From: Oscheius onirici
Lineage: Eukaryota; Nematoda; Chromadorea; Rhabditida; Rhabditidae
DNA length: 64,000 bases
Direction: 5' to 3'
Assembly: GCA_932521025.1 (NCBI GenBank)
Contig: OW051468.1
Span: 2,480,064-2,544,063 of the forward strand
Positions 27,688-38,774 of this stretch are shown here, one piece after another. Below the pieces are notes generated by a model. It made no database searches. It saw nothing but the letters and a program-made list of their open reading frames with translations, and was not told the DNA's origin. A program made the position numbers and the translations under genes. How positions within the stretch are numbered: position 1 is the stretch's first letter; every line of letters starts with the position of its first letter.

Positions 27688-27836
27688 AAAAATATTTCGC
27701 TTCGAAAACCACAAACCCCTGATTTTCAGGGTAGCGCTAATCTAATTCACCGTTGAGAAAATCAATAAATCGGTTTGAATTGCTGCAGTTTACTCTGAAA
27801 ATCAGAAATTTGTGGTTCTCGAAGGGAAATATTTTT
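27688..27836. repeat. Foldback element with about 38-bp inverted termini
   Basis: Left arm AAAATATTTCGCTTCGAAAA plus CCACAAA and TGATTTTCAG. The right arm is CTGAAAATCAG, TTTGTGGTTCTCGAAG and GAAATATTTT. It lies just upstream of the small gene at 27361-27640. Confidence 0.75.
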
Positions 27837-28376
27837 TGGGTTACTGTTGTGTTCTTTTTTTTCTGAACAGACTTTTTTCTTTAGCAAATATGACTGCATT
27901 TCGATATCAGCTGTGAGACATCTCAATTACTAACTGGACGGTTTATAAAGACAGTTTGTCTTTAATTTGCTCACGACTATCTCCCTTTCCTTGTTTCCGC
28001 TTTTTTTTTTGATATCATTTTCTGAACGAATTTTTCTGATTTATAGCTCAAATGACATTTGTTTAAGAAAATATATTACATGTGAATAGGCACGGTGAAT
28101 GTTCATTTGCGAAGTGTATAAAAAAAAGACAAAGCATATTTTCTCTCAACAAAATGCCGAAGCTTTGCTCGCATATCTCAACAAGTATTCGAAAACAGAT
28201 ACCATTTCGTCTCCTCTCCACTCGTTCTGAAAGTAGGCATCTCTACAAGCGCCTCTAAAATTTGCGTACCCTAGTGTTGCATAGTTTCTCCTTCCGATAC
28301 ATTTTTCTTAAGCACAGTTTTTCGTTGGGAAAGTATTCATTCAGTAGAATCTGTGCCTAAAATCTCTGCTCAAAAT

Positions 28377-30951
28377 TTAAGAAAAAAATTGTCTTACGCT
28401 CTTCTTATCAATTGTCGTCCGGTACAGAAAAGCCACTGTGTTTTCCGGTAGATTTTTTAAGAAAGAAAAGAGATTTGACCCGATTCCCTTGTCCAAATCG
28501 ACCAATAGGCAGACAATTCTCGCATTCGGTAGGCTTTGTTTTTGCTGATCCAAAACCACAGCATCAAAAACGGTTAGAACAGCATTTTCGAAAATCTCCC
28601 TATTCGATGAGCAGACCAAACTTTTTTGTTTGTTGTACTCTTCGATTCCGTGAGTCAAGAACCCGGTTAAATCTTGTTGACTGTCACCAACCAGAAGAAT
28701 CTTCCGGACGTCTTTAACTTCCGGACTCAAGCTCAGTGGACTCGGCCTCTGCAGTCTGGTCCACAGCTCTTCTTTGAATTTCTTCGCAACGCTGAAGCGG
28801 AGACTGCGATCAAACTGCTGACTGAAGGTCAGAAAGGCGACAGAGCCAGTATTAAACTGGAGGCAGTAACCGATAAGACCGTTTCCCTGTAGCTTAGATA
28901 GCAATCCGAAGATGAACTCAAAATCCTCGGAAACACTTCCCAGGAGAACATTGTCTCGAGTGTCCAGAGCAGTGCCGGAATAGAAAGTCTCAATTTCTCT
29001 GATGTACTTCTCCTTTTCCTTTTGATCCAAGCTGGACAGATAGTCAGAAATTCCATGAGCGTCAGTTTTCTTTACTGCTAGAAGAGTTCGCTTTTCGTTT
29101 GGTGTAGCCATAAGACCTTCCGGTCGGATGTATTCCATTTCAGTGCTAAAACCGTTTAGAAATAAAAAAAACGTTAACGTACATTTCAAGCGAAGCGCTC
29201 GTATTATTAGCACGTTCCATAGTTTGAACGAATTCGTCCAAACTGGGTCGCATACTCTCTTCATGTTCCCAGCCTCTAAAAAAAATGTGTCTGTTCGATC
29301 ACTATCAGCTACAACCCTGAAAAGACGGTCACCTTTCGCTAAAAAGTACTTCCGTACACTTTTCTGAGCCGGAAGTGTGGTTTGCGAAGTGAGAGAATCC
29401 ATACAAAATAACGCACTATGTACTTATAAGAAGAGCTTGTAAGAGAAAGGTACGCTCTAGCGGGAGGACAGTAAAGGTAAACAGAGTACGGAAAACGGAA
29501 ACATACTGTCACTACAATGACTCACCTTGCAATGAGACTGGCAACTTCTTCATTCATTTGACAACTGCTATCCATTGGCGGTCTCTCATGATAGTTAATA
29601 ATTTGACACATCTTGTTGAAATCACTTATTTCTCCCAAATGAGCGTACGGCTTTCTAAACTTGAATTGTTTTGTAAGAATGTTGGCCTTCACCTTCGATA
29701 AAACATCTCCCATATGGTCACAGAGAGCGAGAAAACGTCTGCTGATGAGCCGTAGACGCGATCGACGACCACTTGTGGTGACATGTAATCGTAGGTGCCA
29801 ACACTTTGAAAAAATTGTCTGAAAAAATTTCACGTACCCTGCGGTTAAGTCTTCTAAGCTGTACTCTCTACACAATCCATAATCAGCAATTTTCAGATGT
29901 TTTCGCGAATGAGATAACAGAAGACTGAAATTGGAAGTAGATTCAAAAAGATAATAACTGACTTGCTCGGCTTGATATCGCGATGAATCATGCCGTGGGT
30001 ATGCAGATGAATCAGACCAAGGGCTGCTTGCGTTGACCATAAGTACACATCCTTTTCAGTGTAAGTGTACGCTTTGTCGTAGATTACTGGAAACTAGTTC
30101 CATTGAAAGTTGGTCTTTTTTTATTTTTTAGCACTGTTTCCGATTTCGCATTGAACGCACAATCTTCTTACATAACCAAGCAAATTTCAACGGTACAAAA
30201 ACTAAATTTTCATTGGACCAACACAGTATAGGTCTCGCCAAAATGACCTTCACACTTTGGTTCCGCGCGCCAAAATTATTTTTCGCTTTTTACGTGTTTT
30301 ACCACCGGTTTTTATCAGCTTTTCTGTTAACAGTATCAAGGGTTGTATCCGTATGTGACAATGGAAGAAAAAAAATGACAAAAAGTAAAAAAAATACTGA
30401 AAGATAGTTTTGGCGCGCGGAACCAAAATTTGAAGGCCATTTTGGCGAGACCTATAGGTAGGTTTCTACTTTGTTTTTTGCTTATTTACCTTTTTGTGTT
30501 TTAGGAACACAAAAATTTATGTTGCTGGAAGCTTACCATCTTTCGTGCTCTCGTCCATGTTCTCTAGGACACAACCCAGTTGGATCCCAGCTTCGTCAAA
30601 AACCAAACCAAAAAATCGAACAATACACGCGTGCTCTGGAATCTGAAATAGGAAGATTCCGTGTTCACCTTTTTTTTCTAACCTTTTTCAAAGCTTCGAT
30701 TTCTCTCCGTCGATCTCCCGAACAGCTCGGTTCTTTAAACAATTTGATCGCCCAACTGAAACGCATTGAAAAGGTGTTCGAGTAAGCTCACTCTGAGTTT
30801 CCGGGTGTTCTGTAAACCACTCCTTCCCGGCCATAGGCAAATGAAACCATGTCTGGAAAGTCGCTCAGCTTGAAAGATCGAATACCTAAAGATTTAAAGT
30901 AACAAAACAATTTAAGCGAGACTCACATGGCAGATTCCAGCCTTCTTCCAT
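28377..30951 (-). CDS. TAK1-like (TKL group) protein kinase with unfamiliar C-terminal domain, paralogue 1
   Basis: Start MEEGWNLPC/IRSFKLSDFP. Kinase motifs: glycine loop FAYGREGVVYRT, lysine in WAIKLFKEP, catalytic loop MIHRDIKPSK, DFG changed to ADYGLC, activation end VGTYDYMSPQVVVDRVYG, then SADVFSLSVTIWEMFYRRKP and CWEHEESMRPSLDEFVQTME. The order and IHRDIKPS/TIWEM wording are TAK1/MLK-like. About 260 residues follow with alternating hydrophobic strands, KILLVGDSQQDLTGFLTHGI and ARIVCLLVDLDKGIGSNLFS, typical of an alpha/beta fold; similar patterns occur in the two other kinases here. The DYG and the K in KPSK (usually KPSN) suggest reduced or altered catalysis. An intron holds the inverted-repeat element 30231-30452. 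It lies head-to-head with paralogue 2. Confidence 0.8.
30231..30452. mobile_element. MITE with about 48-bp terminal inverted repeats, TATA flanks
   Basis: Termini GGTCTCGCCAAAATG... and ...CATTTTGGCGAGACC, continuing inward through TTGGTTCCGCGCGCCAAAA / TTTTGGCGCGCGGAACCAA. TATA flanks both ends (30227-30230 and 30453-30456), consistent with a target-site duplication. It sits in an intron of the paralogue 1 kinase. No transposase frame. Confidence 0.85.
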
Positions 30952-31461
30952 GAATAATTCGGTTGTATGCTTATCGCAGTGAGAAAAAATGTAACAGTGA
31001 GTACACTTCTTATCAAATTTGAGTACTACCACAATGGCGTCTGAACGTCTGAGCGAGAAGAAGAACTGCACGTGTTTTCAACAAAAATGGAGGCAGTCAC
31101 ACACAAACATTGCCATATGCAAATAAACTGAAAAGCTGCGATAAAAATGAAATTAGCTTATATTTTTAATACATTTTTTAATTCTGTCATCGTGCATTTC
31201 CTCATAAAAACCAGTTAAAAACAACTCTGCTGATCAACTTCAGTTCAACCAATGCAATCTTACATCTAATATATTGTGACTATTGTTTTACCGACAGTTT
31301 TTTTCCAAACATGGAGCAAAAAATTGAGCACTATCAGCCCCGTGGCTTTTCTCCTCTCACTCTTGTTTGGCTGTTCATTCCCAGCGACCATCGATTTTTT
31401 TGCTTTTCCACATGTGAGACACTGACCAAACACCTGCCTCTTTGCTTATTTTTTCAACAAA
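30952..31461. promoter_or_regulatory. Shared upstream region of two divergent kinases
   Basis: About 510 bp between the start codons of the head-to-head kinases. It is AT-rich, with no obvious TATA box near either start and no coding features. It probably acts as a bidirectional promoter, by position only. Confidence 0.4.
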
Positions 31462-33803
31462 ATGACTGAAAAACGCCCTCAAATTGGTAGTTTTTTAACT
31501 TTCCGATATTTTGTATAATTTGGTTTAGTAATTGAAGAATTCATACTCGATGATTTTAATGACATGGAAAAAGTGGACGAAGGAGAATTTGGGCTTGTTC
31601 TCAGAGCTAAATCAAACACATTTTGGTGAATTTATGCTTTAAAAGGGAATTGCATTCGAATTTAGTGAAGTGGCTGTTAAAATTTATAAAAAGGCAGTTA
31701 GTAAAGAAGAAATAAAAGAGGTTCATCTATTGTTAGAAGTGAGTATGATTCCATATATGTTTGGTAAATCTATTTTCAGAACTCAAGGCATCCAAATATT
31801 ATTAAACTGTATGGAATAATTATGGATAACGAAAATGTTGAATGCCTGGGATATGTGATGGATTTGATGCACTGCAGTCTATCAACATGTGAGCGGTTTC
31901 AATTTTTGCCAATTTACCCACGGCGCTGCCTATAGCGAACCTTCCATTGGTAGAAGATCACTTTCGCATTGTTTTGACAACTACGCCATATTAAAAATTG
32001 TGCGTGAATGATCAGAAGTTCCTTGTTCAAAGAGATGTTGGTGAACAAATTGTTACCATTAACGATCAAATATTTCAGGTATTCATGACGCTAATGTATC
32101 GTATAAAGTTTCCCAAGCATATTCGTGGATTGAGCAAACTGCATCAGGGTTGAAGTATTTGCACGACAAAAAAGTATATCATCGTGACATCAAACCTTCG
32201 AAGTAAATTGACTATCCTGAAAAAAGTTTCGTATTACAGCATACTTACGGATGAATCGCTTAAGAAAATTTGCTTATGCGATTTCGGAATCGCTCGACTG
32301 TCTACTTCCGGCATGGCTACAGGCGGGTATGTGTGCCACACGGTCCTTTGAAAAAACGAAAAGTTTCAGAATGGGAACACCCTACTATATAGCGCCCGAA
32401 AATATGGACAGTAAGGAATACGACTATACAACAGATATATATTCGTTAAGCATTACGATATGGGAAATATTCCATAGAAGGTTTGTCGGCAATCAGTTAT
32501 TTAACTTGTTTTAGAAAGCCCTTTCATCATCTGAACTATACAGATATAATGCCAGTACTAGTAGCTGTAATTACAAAAGATGAACGTCCAGTTATAGATT
32601 CTAGTCTGGATCTGGAAATAAGAGATCTCCTGATAAAGTTAGTTTTCTCCGGGTAAAAAAAAGCAGATTTTCATTTCAGAGGCTGGAATAAAGATCCTCG
32701 CCTGCGGCCGAAACTTTTACATTTTATTGAACTATTCAGAAAGAAACCTTCAGAACCAGATGCTTCGTCGTTAATCCCCTATCCATCAAATCAGTGAGAC
32801 AGCTATTTTTGTTTCTAACAACTGTTTCAGAAATGCCGAAGATAACGTAAACCCTATTGTCGACGCTGATGTTACTTTGGTTTCCGCGCCTTTAATCAAA
32901 CTTAAGCTAAAAGAGAGCCAGCTAGCCGATAGTCAACAGAGTTACGTACTCCACAAAGTAGAACTGTCGAAGAGAGTCGTCAATCGCTTCTTGAGACGAT
33001 GCTCGCATCCTCAAGTACAGCAGTTCCAAGATAAGTTGCAAGAACGGTTCCAACAAGAAAGAATTGTCGTCCTTCCACCTAAGTTCCTAAGCAAGAAAAA
33101 CAAAACGTTTCTGGAGAACTGGGTGAAGGTCAATGGACTTAAGCATCCAAGTCAGGAGATCTCCGTGTTAGAAGGCGATGTACTACTTCTAACAAATGCC
33201 AACTGCGAGTGTTTTCAAAAAGCCTTAAAAGAATTTTCTCTTGGAAAACTCTCCTTTCAAACACCACATGGTCGAATCGAACCATTACCACAAGACCTAC
33301 AACTAGATGCACCGAGGGAAGCCAATATCGTGATGATATGTGACCATCGTCTAAATTGGGAACCATTCTGTTCAAATTTTGCTGCAACCTATAGTCGCAA
33401 AATATTGGGAAGACTGCAGAATTCAAAAACTGAAGAAACTCGGATTCCTCTCGACGGGGTCATGAATTCATTTTCTATGGTAAAAGGCGGAAAAGGATCT
33501 TTGACCGAACGATTTGCTGCGACGGTTAAAGAACTGAAAGAAGTGAGAGTCATATGCCTCTTTATCTTCATGGAGTATTGGAAGAACCAAGATATTTCAC
33601 AGTTCCTTGATTCTACCGCAATGGAAGAGATCGTAATTGTAGGAGTTTGTGAAAAAATCTATACTGAACAGGTACTGTTTTACCATTGTTTTTTCATAAA
33701 ACTATTAAGGCAGAGAAAAAACTTGTTGAAATATATGGAGCCAAAACTGCAAAATGCCGTGTGCTCTACTTGCAGAAAGCTGATCTTTTTGAAAGAACGG
33801 TAG
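31462..33803 (+). CDS. TAK1-like (TKL group) protein kinase with unfamiliar C-terminal domain, paralogue 2
   Basis: Begins MTEKRPQI/VIEEFILDDFNDMEKV. Motifs: DEGEFGLVLRA, VAVKIYKKA, HPNIIKLYGII, YHRDIKPSN, CLCDFGIARL, MGTPYYIAPENMDSKEY, TTDIYSLSITIWEIFHRRKP and WNKDPRLRPKLLHF; all catalytic residues are present. The C-terminal about 310 residues form one long exon. They contain a basic helical part (LSKRVVNRFLRRCSHPQVQQ) and strand-like patterns (ANIVMICDHRLNWEPF, RVICLFIFMEYWKNQD, EEIVIVGVCEKI) that align loosely with the other two kinases. It ends CSTCRKLIFLKER. Likely cytoplasmic Ser/Thr kinase; upstream signal unknown. The codon use is AT-richer than in its neighbours. Confidence 0.82.
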
Positions 33804-34044
33804 CGTGATACCTTGATCTTTAATAAAAATGACTCAGGAGGGAGAACAGCTTGAAGCTATTTCGAAAGTTCTGGAAGCATGTTTTGAGAAAGCTGCTGCA
33901 TCCGTTCTCAATAAAGTGTAAACCTCTCTTTTTGTTTTACGCTTTAGTTGAAGAGTACAGATCACCGCGGCTTTATCAAGGTTAACGCAACGAATCAGAC
34001 CTTTAATAATTAAGAAAGCAGGACCGATTCGTATCTCTCTACTA
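33804..34044. other. Short interval with repeat copy and a 30-codon frame
   Basis: An ATG frame at 33829-33921 (MTQEGEQLEAISKVLEACFE...) overlaps its own AATAAA and has no other support. The right part (from about 34010) belongs to the interspersed CAAA-core repeat in reverse orientation. Confidence 0.3.
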
Positions 34045-34112
34045 CTAAAGCGCAATCGGTGTCTGTCGTGAACTCTGTGTGTTTGGTTGTTTGTTTGTCC
34101 GGGACCTATTTT
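34010..34112 (-). repeat. Interspersed repeat with CAAA-core, copy 3 (reverse)
   Basis: The reverse complement reads AGGTCCCGGACAAACAAACA, then CACAGAGTTCACGACAGACA, then AGTAGTAGAGAGATACGAA, matching the 25.6-kb copy. It abuts the truncated IGxGAxP gene. Confidence 0.7.
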
Positions 34113-34251
34113 TGTACGGCTTTTCAAAATATTTGGTTGAAATTATCAAAAGAGGATATGCTCCAGCTCCTATGGAATAAGTAGCCAATGTAGGAGTAGC
34201 GCCAGTACCAATAGGAGGAGCGGAAGGAGTAGCTCCTTGGCCAATACTCAT
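34045..34251 (-). pseudogene. Truncated IGxGAxP-repeat protein
   Basis: Starts MSIGQGATPSAPPIGTGATP, then TYSIGAGAYP, so three repeats of the IGxGAxP heptad as in the genes at 37773 and 38775. After AYPLLIIST the frame runs into the reverse copy of the interspersed repeat and lacks the expected Cys/membrane C-terminus. A TTTTATAGG box lies about 40 bp upstream of the ATG. A splice to an unseen distal exon cannot be excluded, but a truncation by repeat insertion fits best. Confidence 0.5.
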
Positions 34252-34523
34252 TTGGGAATGATGACACCAGGAAAACAAAGGGCTTTTATAGGTTGCTCTG
34301 AGATAAGGAGAACTGTTCCTGTGACGCAGAGAAGAGCCCAAACTTGCGAATGGGAACGGTGACAGTATGAGGAAACTAATTAGAAGCCATGTGGGTGCTA
34401 TTTTTAGGAAATAGTGACTAATATGATGCGATAGATTGTAGTTTGATACGATCGAAAAGATTCGAAGATAACTGACAAGGCATTCATTTTATTTACAGAT
34501 ATGTACAAAACAAAACTGTCACC

Positions 34524-35380
34524 CTATTTTCCATTGGCACCCGTCAGACTGTAGTCGATATCGTCATAATTCGGTCCTCCTTGGGCAATGGGAGCTGCTT
34601 TGGCGGCTGGTTTAGGTGCTGGTGCTGGAGCAGGAGCAGGTTTATTGCTAGGTAGCTTAAAAATTTGGCTTGTATCTGAACTTTAAAAAAAGCTTACCGG
34701 CTCATCGTAATCAGAAGTATCTGGAACTGGAGCGGGAGCTTGTCTTCCAGCCGCAATTGGAGCTGGTGCCGGAGCCGGTGCTGGCGGTTTTATGAAACTT
34801 TGAAAGACTTGTGGCTGAATGAATTGAGGGGCAGCTCTGAAAACCTGCTGGAAGGCAGGGTTCTGGAAGGCTGGAGCCACTTGTTGGAAAATTTGCTAAA
34901 GATTTAATATTTAGAGTTTTGAAATGTTGTACTCCAAAGCCTCCTCCTCCACCTGCGCCGCCAAATAGACCACCCAGTCCGGAGAGAAAATCTTGACTCT
35001 GAAAATTTGGATCTCTTTTTGACAATGAGTGTTTTTTGCTGACTAGTTGAATAATCGGCGAAAAATTCAAAAGCAAAGATTTTCGAATACAATTTGCTAG
35101 AGGCGTCTGTGACACCTCTCTTGCGCTATCCCAATAGGAACTTTACAAAATTTGTATGCCTTTTTGTTAAGATAATTGTTGAGACATCTAGAATAAATTG
35201 AGTTTGACTAGTTGCGACAAGAAAGGGGATTATCGCTGTCGTTCCGAAGCAGCGTTATCGACTGGCCTCTTCATGTACTTTCAACTTTCCAAAAATTCTA
35301 CTAGTCCTCAAAAAAACTAATGAAAGGCACTTTACCTCGCCAAATGCAACGAAAGTAGCCAAAACTAGAAATAGTTGCAT
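34524..35380 (-). CDS. Small secreted Pro/Ala-rich protein (QDF family), paralogue
   Basis: Signal peptide exon MQLFLVLATFVAFGE (35380 down to about 35336), a large intron, then SQDFLSGLGGLFGGAGGGGG, FG/QIFQQVAPAFQNPAFQQVF, RAAPQFIQPQVFQSFIKP, a PAPAPAPAPIAAGRQAPAP stretch, DTSDYDEP, and a final exon with KPAPAPAPAPKPAAKAAP and YDDIDYSLTGANGK before TAG. The introns inside the coding part are short. The plan is the same as the 4880-5196 gene: signal, SQDF, Gly-rich, Pro-Ala, acidic/tyrosine end. The role is unknown; low complexity suggests an extracellular polymer or mucus-like product. Confidence 0.72.
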
Positions 35381-35692
35381 TATGTGGTGACAAGAGCGTT
35401 CTCAAGCGGTCGTGTCCGCCAAAAAGAGAGTGGCAAACTGGTCTCCAAGTCTCTCTAGCAGCATGTGTAATCACACATTTTTCGCAGTGTTCTCGGGTTC
35501 GCCTTGGGCTATTCGCTGCCACAACAGTGTCAGTTGTAATAAAAACGAGCTGTCTGACTCATATTTCTTTACTTTTACCATTTTAACAGCAAAAATCAAT
35601 GTTAGACTAAAGATCAAGAACTGTCCCTTTCATGTTCGTCAAAAGTCTGGAGTCTAATTTGATAAGAACAATTTAGGGGGGAAAACAATTCA

Positions 35693-37092
35693 TTAACGGA
35701 CAACTTGTGGCAGGTTGGCTATGCTGAGACGAGCCACAATGGAACTGCCTCGTCTGGGGCCACTGTTGTTCAAGACGCTTGACTTTCGGTCCAGAAAGAC
35801 CTGTAAATTAAGAGTAAATCCTCTGTCTCTGTTTTTTCATCTTACCGGATTCATCAAATTGATAACTTTGGTTCTCCGAATCCCCAGCAAAACCATCATT
35901 TCGGACCTCAGTCGATTGTTCAAAAACACAAAACACCACGGATTCACGTAGCTCAATTCACTCGTAATGATCGGATAGAACTCTCTGATGTGGTTGATGG
36001 TATGAGAATAGTCCTAGGACAAACGGTAAGACCAAGTACTGAAGTAACCTCTTTTACGAGTGTAATATAAAACTGAATAGAATGGTAAGCCAAACAGTTC
36101 ATCATGACAAAGACTTGAACAAAAACTTGTACGGACAGTCGAAATTCTCTGGTTTTTCTAAAAAGTCAAAGATATTTTGTGTTGAGCAAAAAATCGTACC
36201 GAAAGCTAAGAAAAACGTCAATTTTCCTTGAACTTTTTCGATAAATGGCACCGACCACCGCCAGGTAACAGAGTCCGGAGACGGCAGAGTTGAAAATGAG
36301 AGTCACACAGGCGATTCCAGAAGATATCTGGAAGATTCACAGTTCAGAAGAATGTTTGACTCACTCCAAGTTGCATTGGACTGACTTCCATCCCCGCAGT
36401 CTCTGGATCGAACCACTTGTCAAAGTTGATGGTAACCGGGAGCATGATGACAAAGGAAGGACCCCAATGAATCAAGAGGACAGTGTAGAGAGGCTGTTGT
36501 TTGTAAGCCTAAAATCATCGGAATGTGAACTGAATTTGAGCATACATCGTTAGTAATATCTTTTACAAAGACCAGATATCTTTGTATGCTAAAAAGCATG
36601 ATCCCGTTTGAGCGAAGAACTAGGAAGAAGTAAATATTGTTGTAGGCTAGGGGAGCTGCCCAGGCACTGTTCAATTGAAAGAATGGGTTGAAGGTAGGTA
36701 GACTTTGTAGAACATTGGTAAGGAAATAGAAAATTATGGCTAGTAGATCGGCGAATCCCTAAACAGAATGAGTTTTTGATACCGAGAGAGACAGAAAGAC
36801 AGAGAAAGAGACAGAGAGACAGATTTCCCACCTGAGAAATGATCAAATTGTAGAAGACATCGTTGAGTCGTCTAGTAGCCATAATGGCATTGCTTGCACT
36901 GACTGAAGGTTTCCTAACAAAAATTGTGACAATAATAAGCAAATATAATGGTAATGATGGAGCACTAACGCTCACAAAGAACCAATACTGCCAACGCATT
37001 TCGTTGAAAATTGTGGCATTCATCCTTCTTGGCACTTGAGTCGTTGGTAGCAGGACTGACTCGTTGGCAAAATCCAGCTCGGATAGGTTCAT
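35693..37092 (-). CDS. Serpentine 7TM receptor (chemoreceptor-like; SRV/SRX-type)
   Basis: A rhodopsin-like serpentine receptor of the nematode chemosensory superfamily. It starts MNLSELDFANESVLLPTTQV with an extracellular NAT glycosylation site. TM1 is FFVSVSAPSLPLYLLIIVTI, then RKPSVSASNAIMATRRLNDV. TM2 is GFADLLAIIFYFLTN, TM3 is LAYNNIYFFLVLRSNGIMLF followed by SIQRYLVF, TM4 is LIHWGPSFVIMLPVTINF, TM5 is SGIACVTLIFNSAVSGLCYL, TM6 is SVQVFVQVFVMMNCLAYHS and TM7 is ITSELSYVNPWCFVFLNNRL. The tail ends RLSMANLPQVVR. About six short GT-AG introns lie between. The third-TM end is SIQRY rather than DRY. The exact subfamily is uncertain. Confidence 0.78.
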
Positions 37093-37772
37093 CAGAACCT
37101 AATAAACGAAAGGACTGACGCCCTGGGGAAAGAGACAATTTCCGGATGGGATCTATCCTTCTGTCGTCATGATCAGACTCTCTCTCTCGCTGCTACTGCT
37201 GCTCGAACGGAGAGAGGAAGGGAACTGCGTCAAACGGGTTGGAGGATTCTATTATAGGGTCGGGTTGTTTTTAGAATTACAGTGATTATGACGAGCTGAT
37301 CAAATCTGGGTACTTCTATGACACAATTTTCAAAACTCAATAATAATTGAAAAAAGCGCTATAATTAGGCAAACTATTATAAAATTTAGATACAGCTTTT
37401 CACACATTAACTATCTCATGCTAACTAAATATCTTATCAGCACTGTATATCTCGAGAAATGTTAAACAGCCATCTCACCACCGTTCTGAACCTTTTTTTG
37501 TTCAGACCGTGATACCATTATTTCCATGTTTCTCTAACCCGCCCATTTTAGAAAACGTTCAAGCAAACAAAGTTCAAGTCAACTTAGTACTACATAAATT
37601 AACAATTCCTTTGCTCAATTAACGATTTCAAACAAACTTCTCTAATTGACTTTATGGACACTTTGAAAATTGTGTCTGTGTATCATAGAAGTATCCAAAT
37701 CTGTCTCTCTGCCTATTGCTCACATGACAATTAAAGACACGAGAACTTTATTCAGTCTTAAGTGTTCTGAGA
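37093..37772. other. Intergenic between receptor and IGxGAxP gene
   Basis: AT-rich with no coding frame of note. It probably holds the receptor promoter (right of 37092) and the 3' end of the next gene. Confidence 0.35.
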
Positions 37773-38259
37773 TTATCCCACATTTTTGTTGAAATCACTG
37801 AAGACGTCCGTTGTACACGCCACGACGACAAAGGCTATCACGACGACCAGAACGAACAGACAGCAAAAGATGATACACCATTTACCACTTCTCGACGCTT
37901 CCCTTCTCTGTTCCGGAGTGAACGGAACGTACGAGATTGGAGGATCTAAACGGATTGTTCTCATTGACAGAAATCTTACCACTGCAATGACTTGGTGGAT
38001 GACAAAAGGAATCGCTTCGACAGTGAGAGTTGCCAAAATCAATGGTAAAGTGACGGTTATTGGAAGAGGAATAATTATTGGAAGAGACTGGTGAATTATA
38101 GCTTGGAGTGGGTTGTGCTCCCAAACCGATGACGTTGAACGAAGAAGAGGAAGGATAAGCTCCGGCTCCAATGGACCAACTCGGAACGGCGCCGCTTCCG
38201 ATGTTAGTCGAAGAGGGGATGGTAGTAGAGGAAGGGACGGCTCCTTGTCCGATAGACAT
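37773..38259 (-). CDS. IGxGAxP-repeat small membrane protein
   Basis: Two exons with a 35-nt intron. The N-terminus has four heptad repeats: IGQGAVP, IGSGAVP, IGAGAYP and IGLGAQP, spaced by Ser/Thr-rich linkers. Next comes a Ser/Asn-rich part and FTIDFGNSHCRSDSFCHPPS with several Cys. After the intron it reads DPPISYVPFTPEQRREASRS, then one membrane segment (WCIIFCCLFVLVVVIAFVVV) and a short tail (ACTTDVFSDFNKNVG). There is no signal peptide, so a type II or tail-anchored topology is likely. Upstream lie CCTATATAGG, TGACG and TGATAAG. The function is unknown; three to four relatives occur in the window. Confidence 0.75.
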
Positions 38260-38291
38260 AGTGGTTTGATGCCACGAGTCAGGAAGAACAG

Positions 38292-38358
38292 CCTATATAG
38301 GAAAAGATAAGAAGCTGACGTTTGGTCTAGGGGATAGAACGACGGATTTCGTGATAAG
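38292..38358 (-). promoter_or_regulatory. Promoter of IGxGAxP gene: TATA-like box, CRE-like half site, GATA site
   Basis: CCTATATAGG at 38292-38301, CTGACGTTTG around 38314-38323 and TGATAAG at 38352-38358. The neighbouring paralogue has the same order and similar spacing (39329-39393). Confidence 0.6.
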
Positions 38359-38460
38359 AATGAATCGTGAGAGGGACAACCACAGGAGCTGTTAGTCATC
38401 GACTCGATGAAACTGGATGGACAAACTACAGTATTCTGTAGCCATAAACTGTTTACTATA

Positions 38461-38659
38461 CTTGGGCGTCGAGTCGAAAAGTCGAGTCACGAGCTGATTC
38501 GAGTCGAGTTCTGGACCGACCCGAGTCGAGTTCAAATTCCGCGGCTCAAAAACTCTTCCATGAAGGAAAAAATACAGTCAATGAGGAAATTTTTTTTAAT
38601 ATTTCCCGTTTGTTGAGCCAAATAACCTTTAAAAATCGAGTCGAGTCGAGTTGCCCAAG
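38461..38659. mobile_element. Short inverted-repeat element with GAGTC-rich ends, TATA flanks
   Basis: Ends CTTGGGC... and ...GCCCAAG, flanked on both sides by TATA (38457-38460 and 38660-38663). Next to both ends are iterated GAGTC/GACTCG words (GTCGAGTCGAAAAGTCGAGT at left; CGAGTCGAGTCGAGTTG at right). No coding frame. It sits between the two IGxGAxP genes. Confidence 0.65.
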
Positions 38660-38774
38660 TATACTGTTCACCATAGGTACAATTGTGTAAACAACCAATC
38701 TGTTCAGCCAGTCAGTCAGTCTGTTCTTATGTTTCTCTTTGTCTAATTCTCACACGACATTAAGAGTGTAACTT

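Noticed and set aside
28152..28256. Short frame MPKLCSHISTSIRKQIPFRL with a TATA-like box upstream
   Set aside because: Resembles a targeting peptide, but only 34 codons with no downstream exon that I can join.
33829..33921. 30-codon plus-strand frame after paralogue 2 kinase
   Set aside because: Too short, overlaps an AATAAA signal, and no second exon or homology supports it.
36589..37092. One continuous frame of 167 codons as a single exon for the receptor
   Set aside because: Past ISQ it loses the membrane pattern; a GT-AG intron restores GFADLL and the later TM segments.
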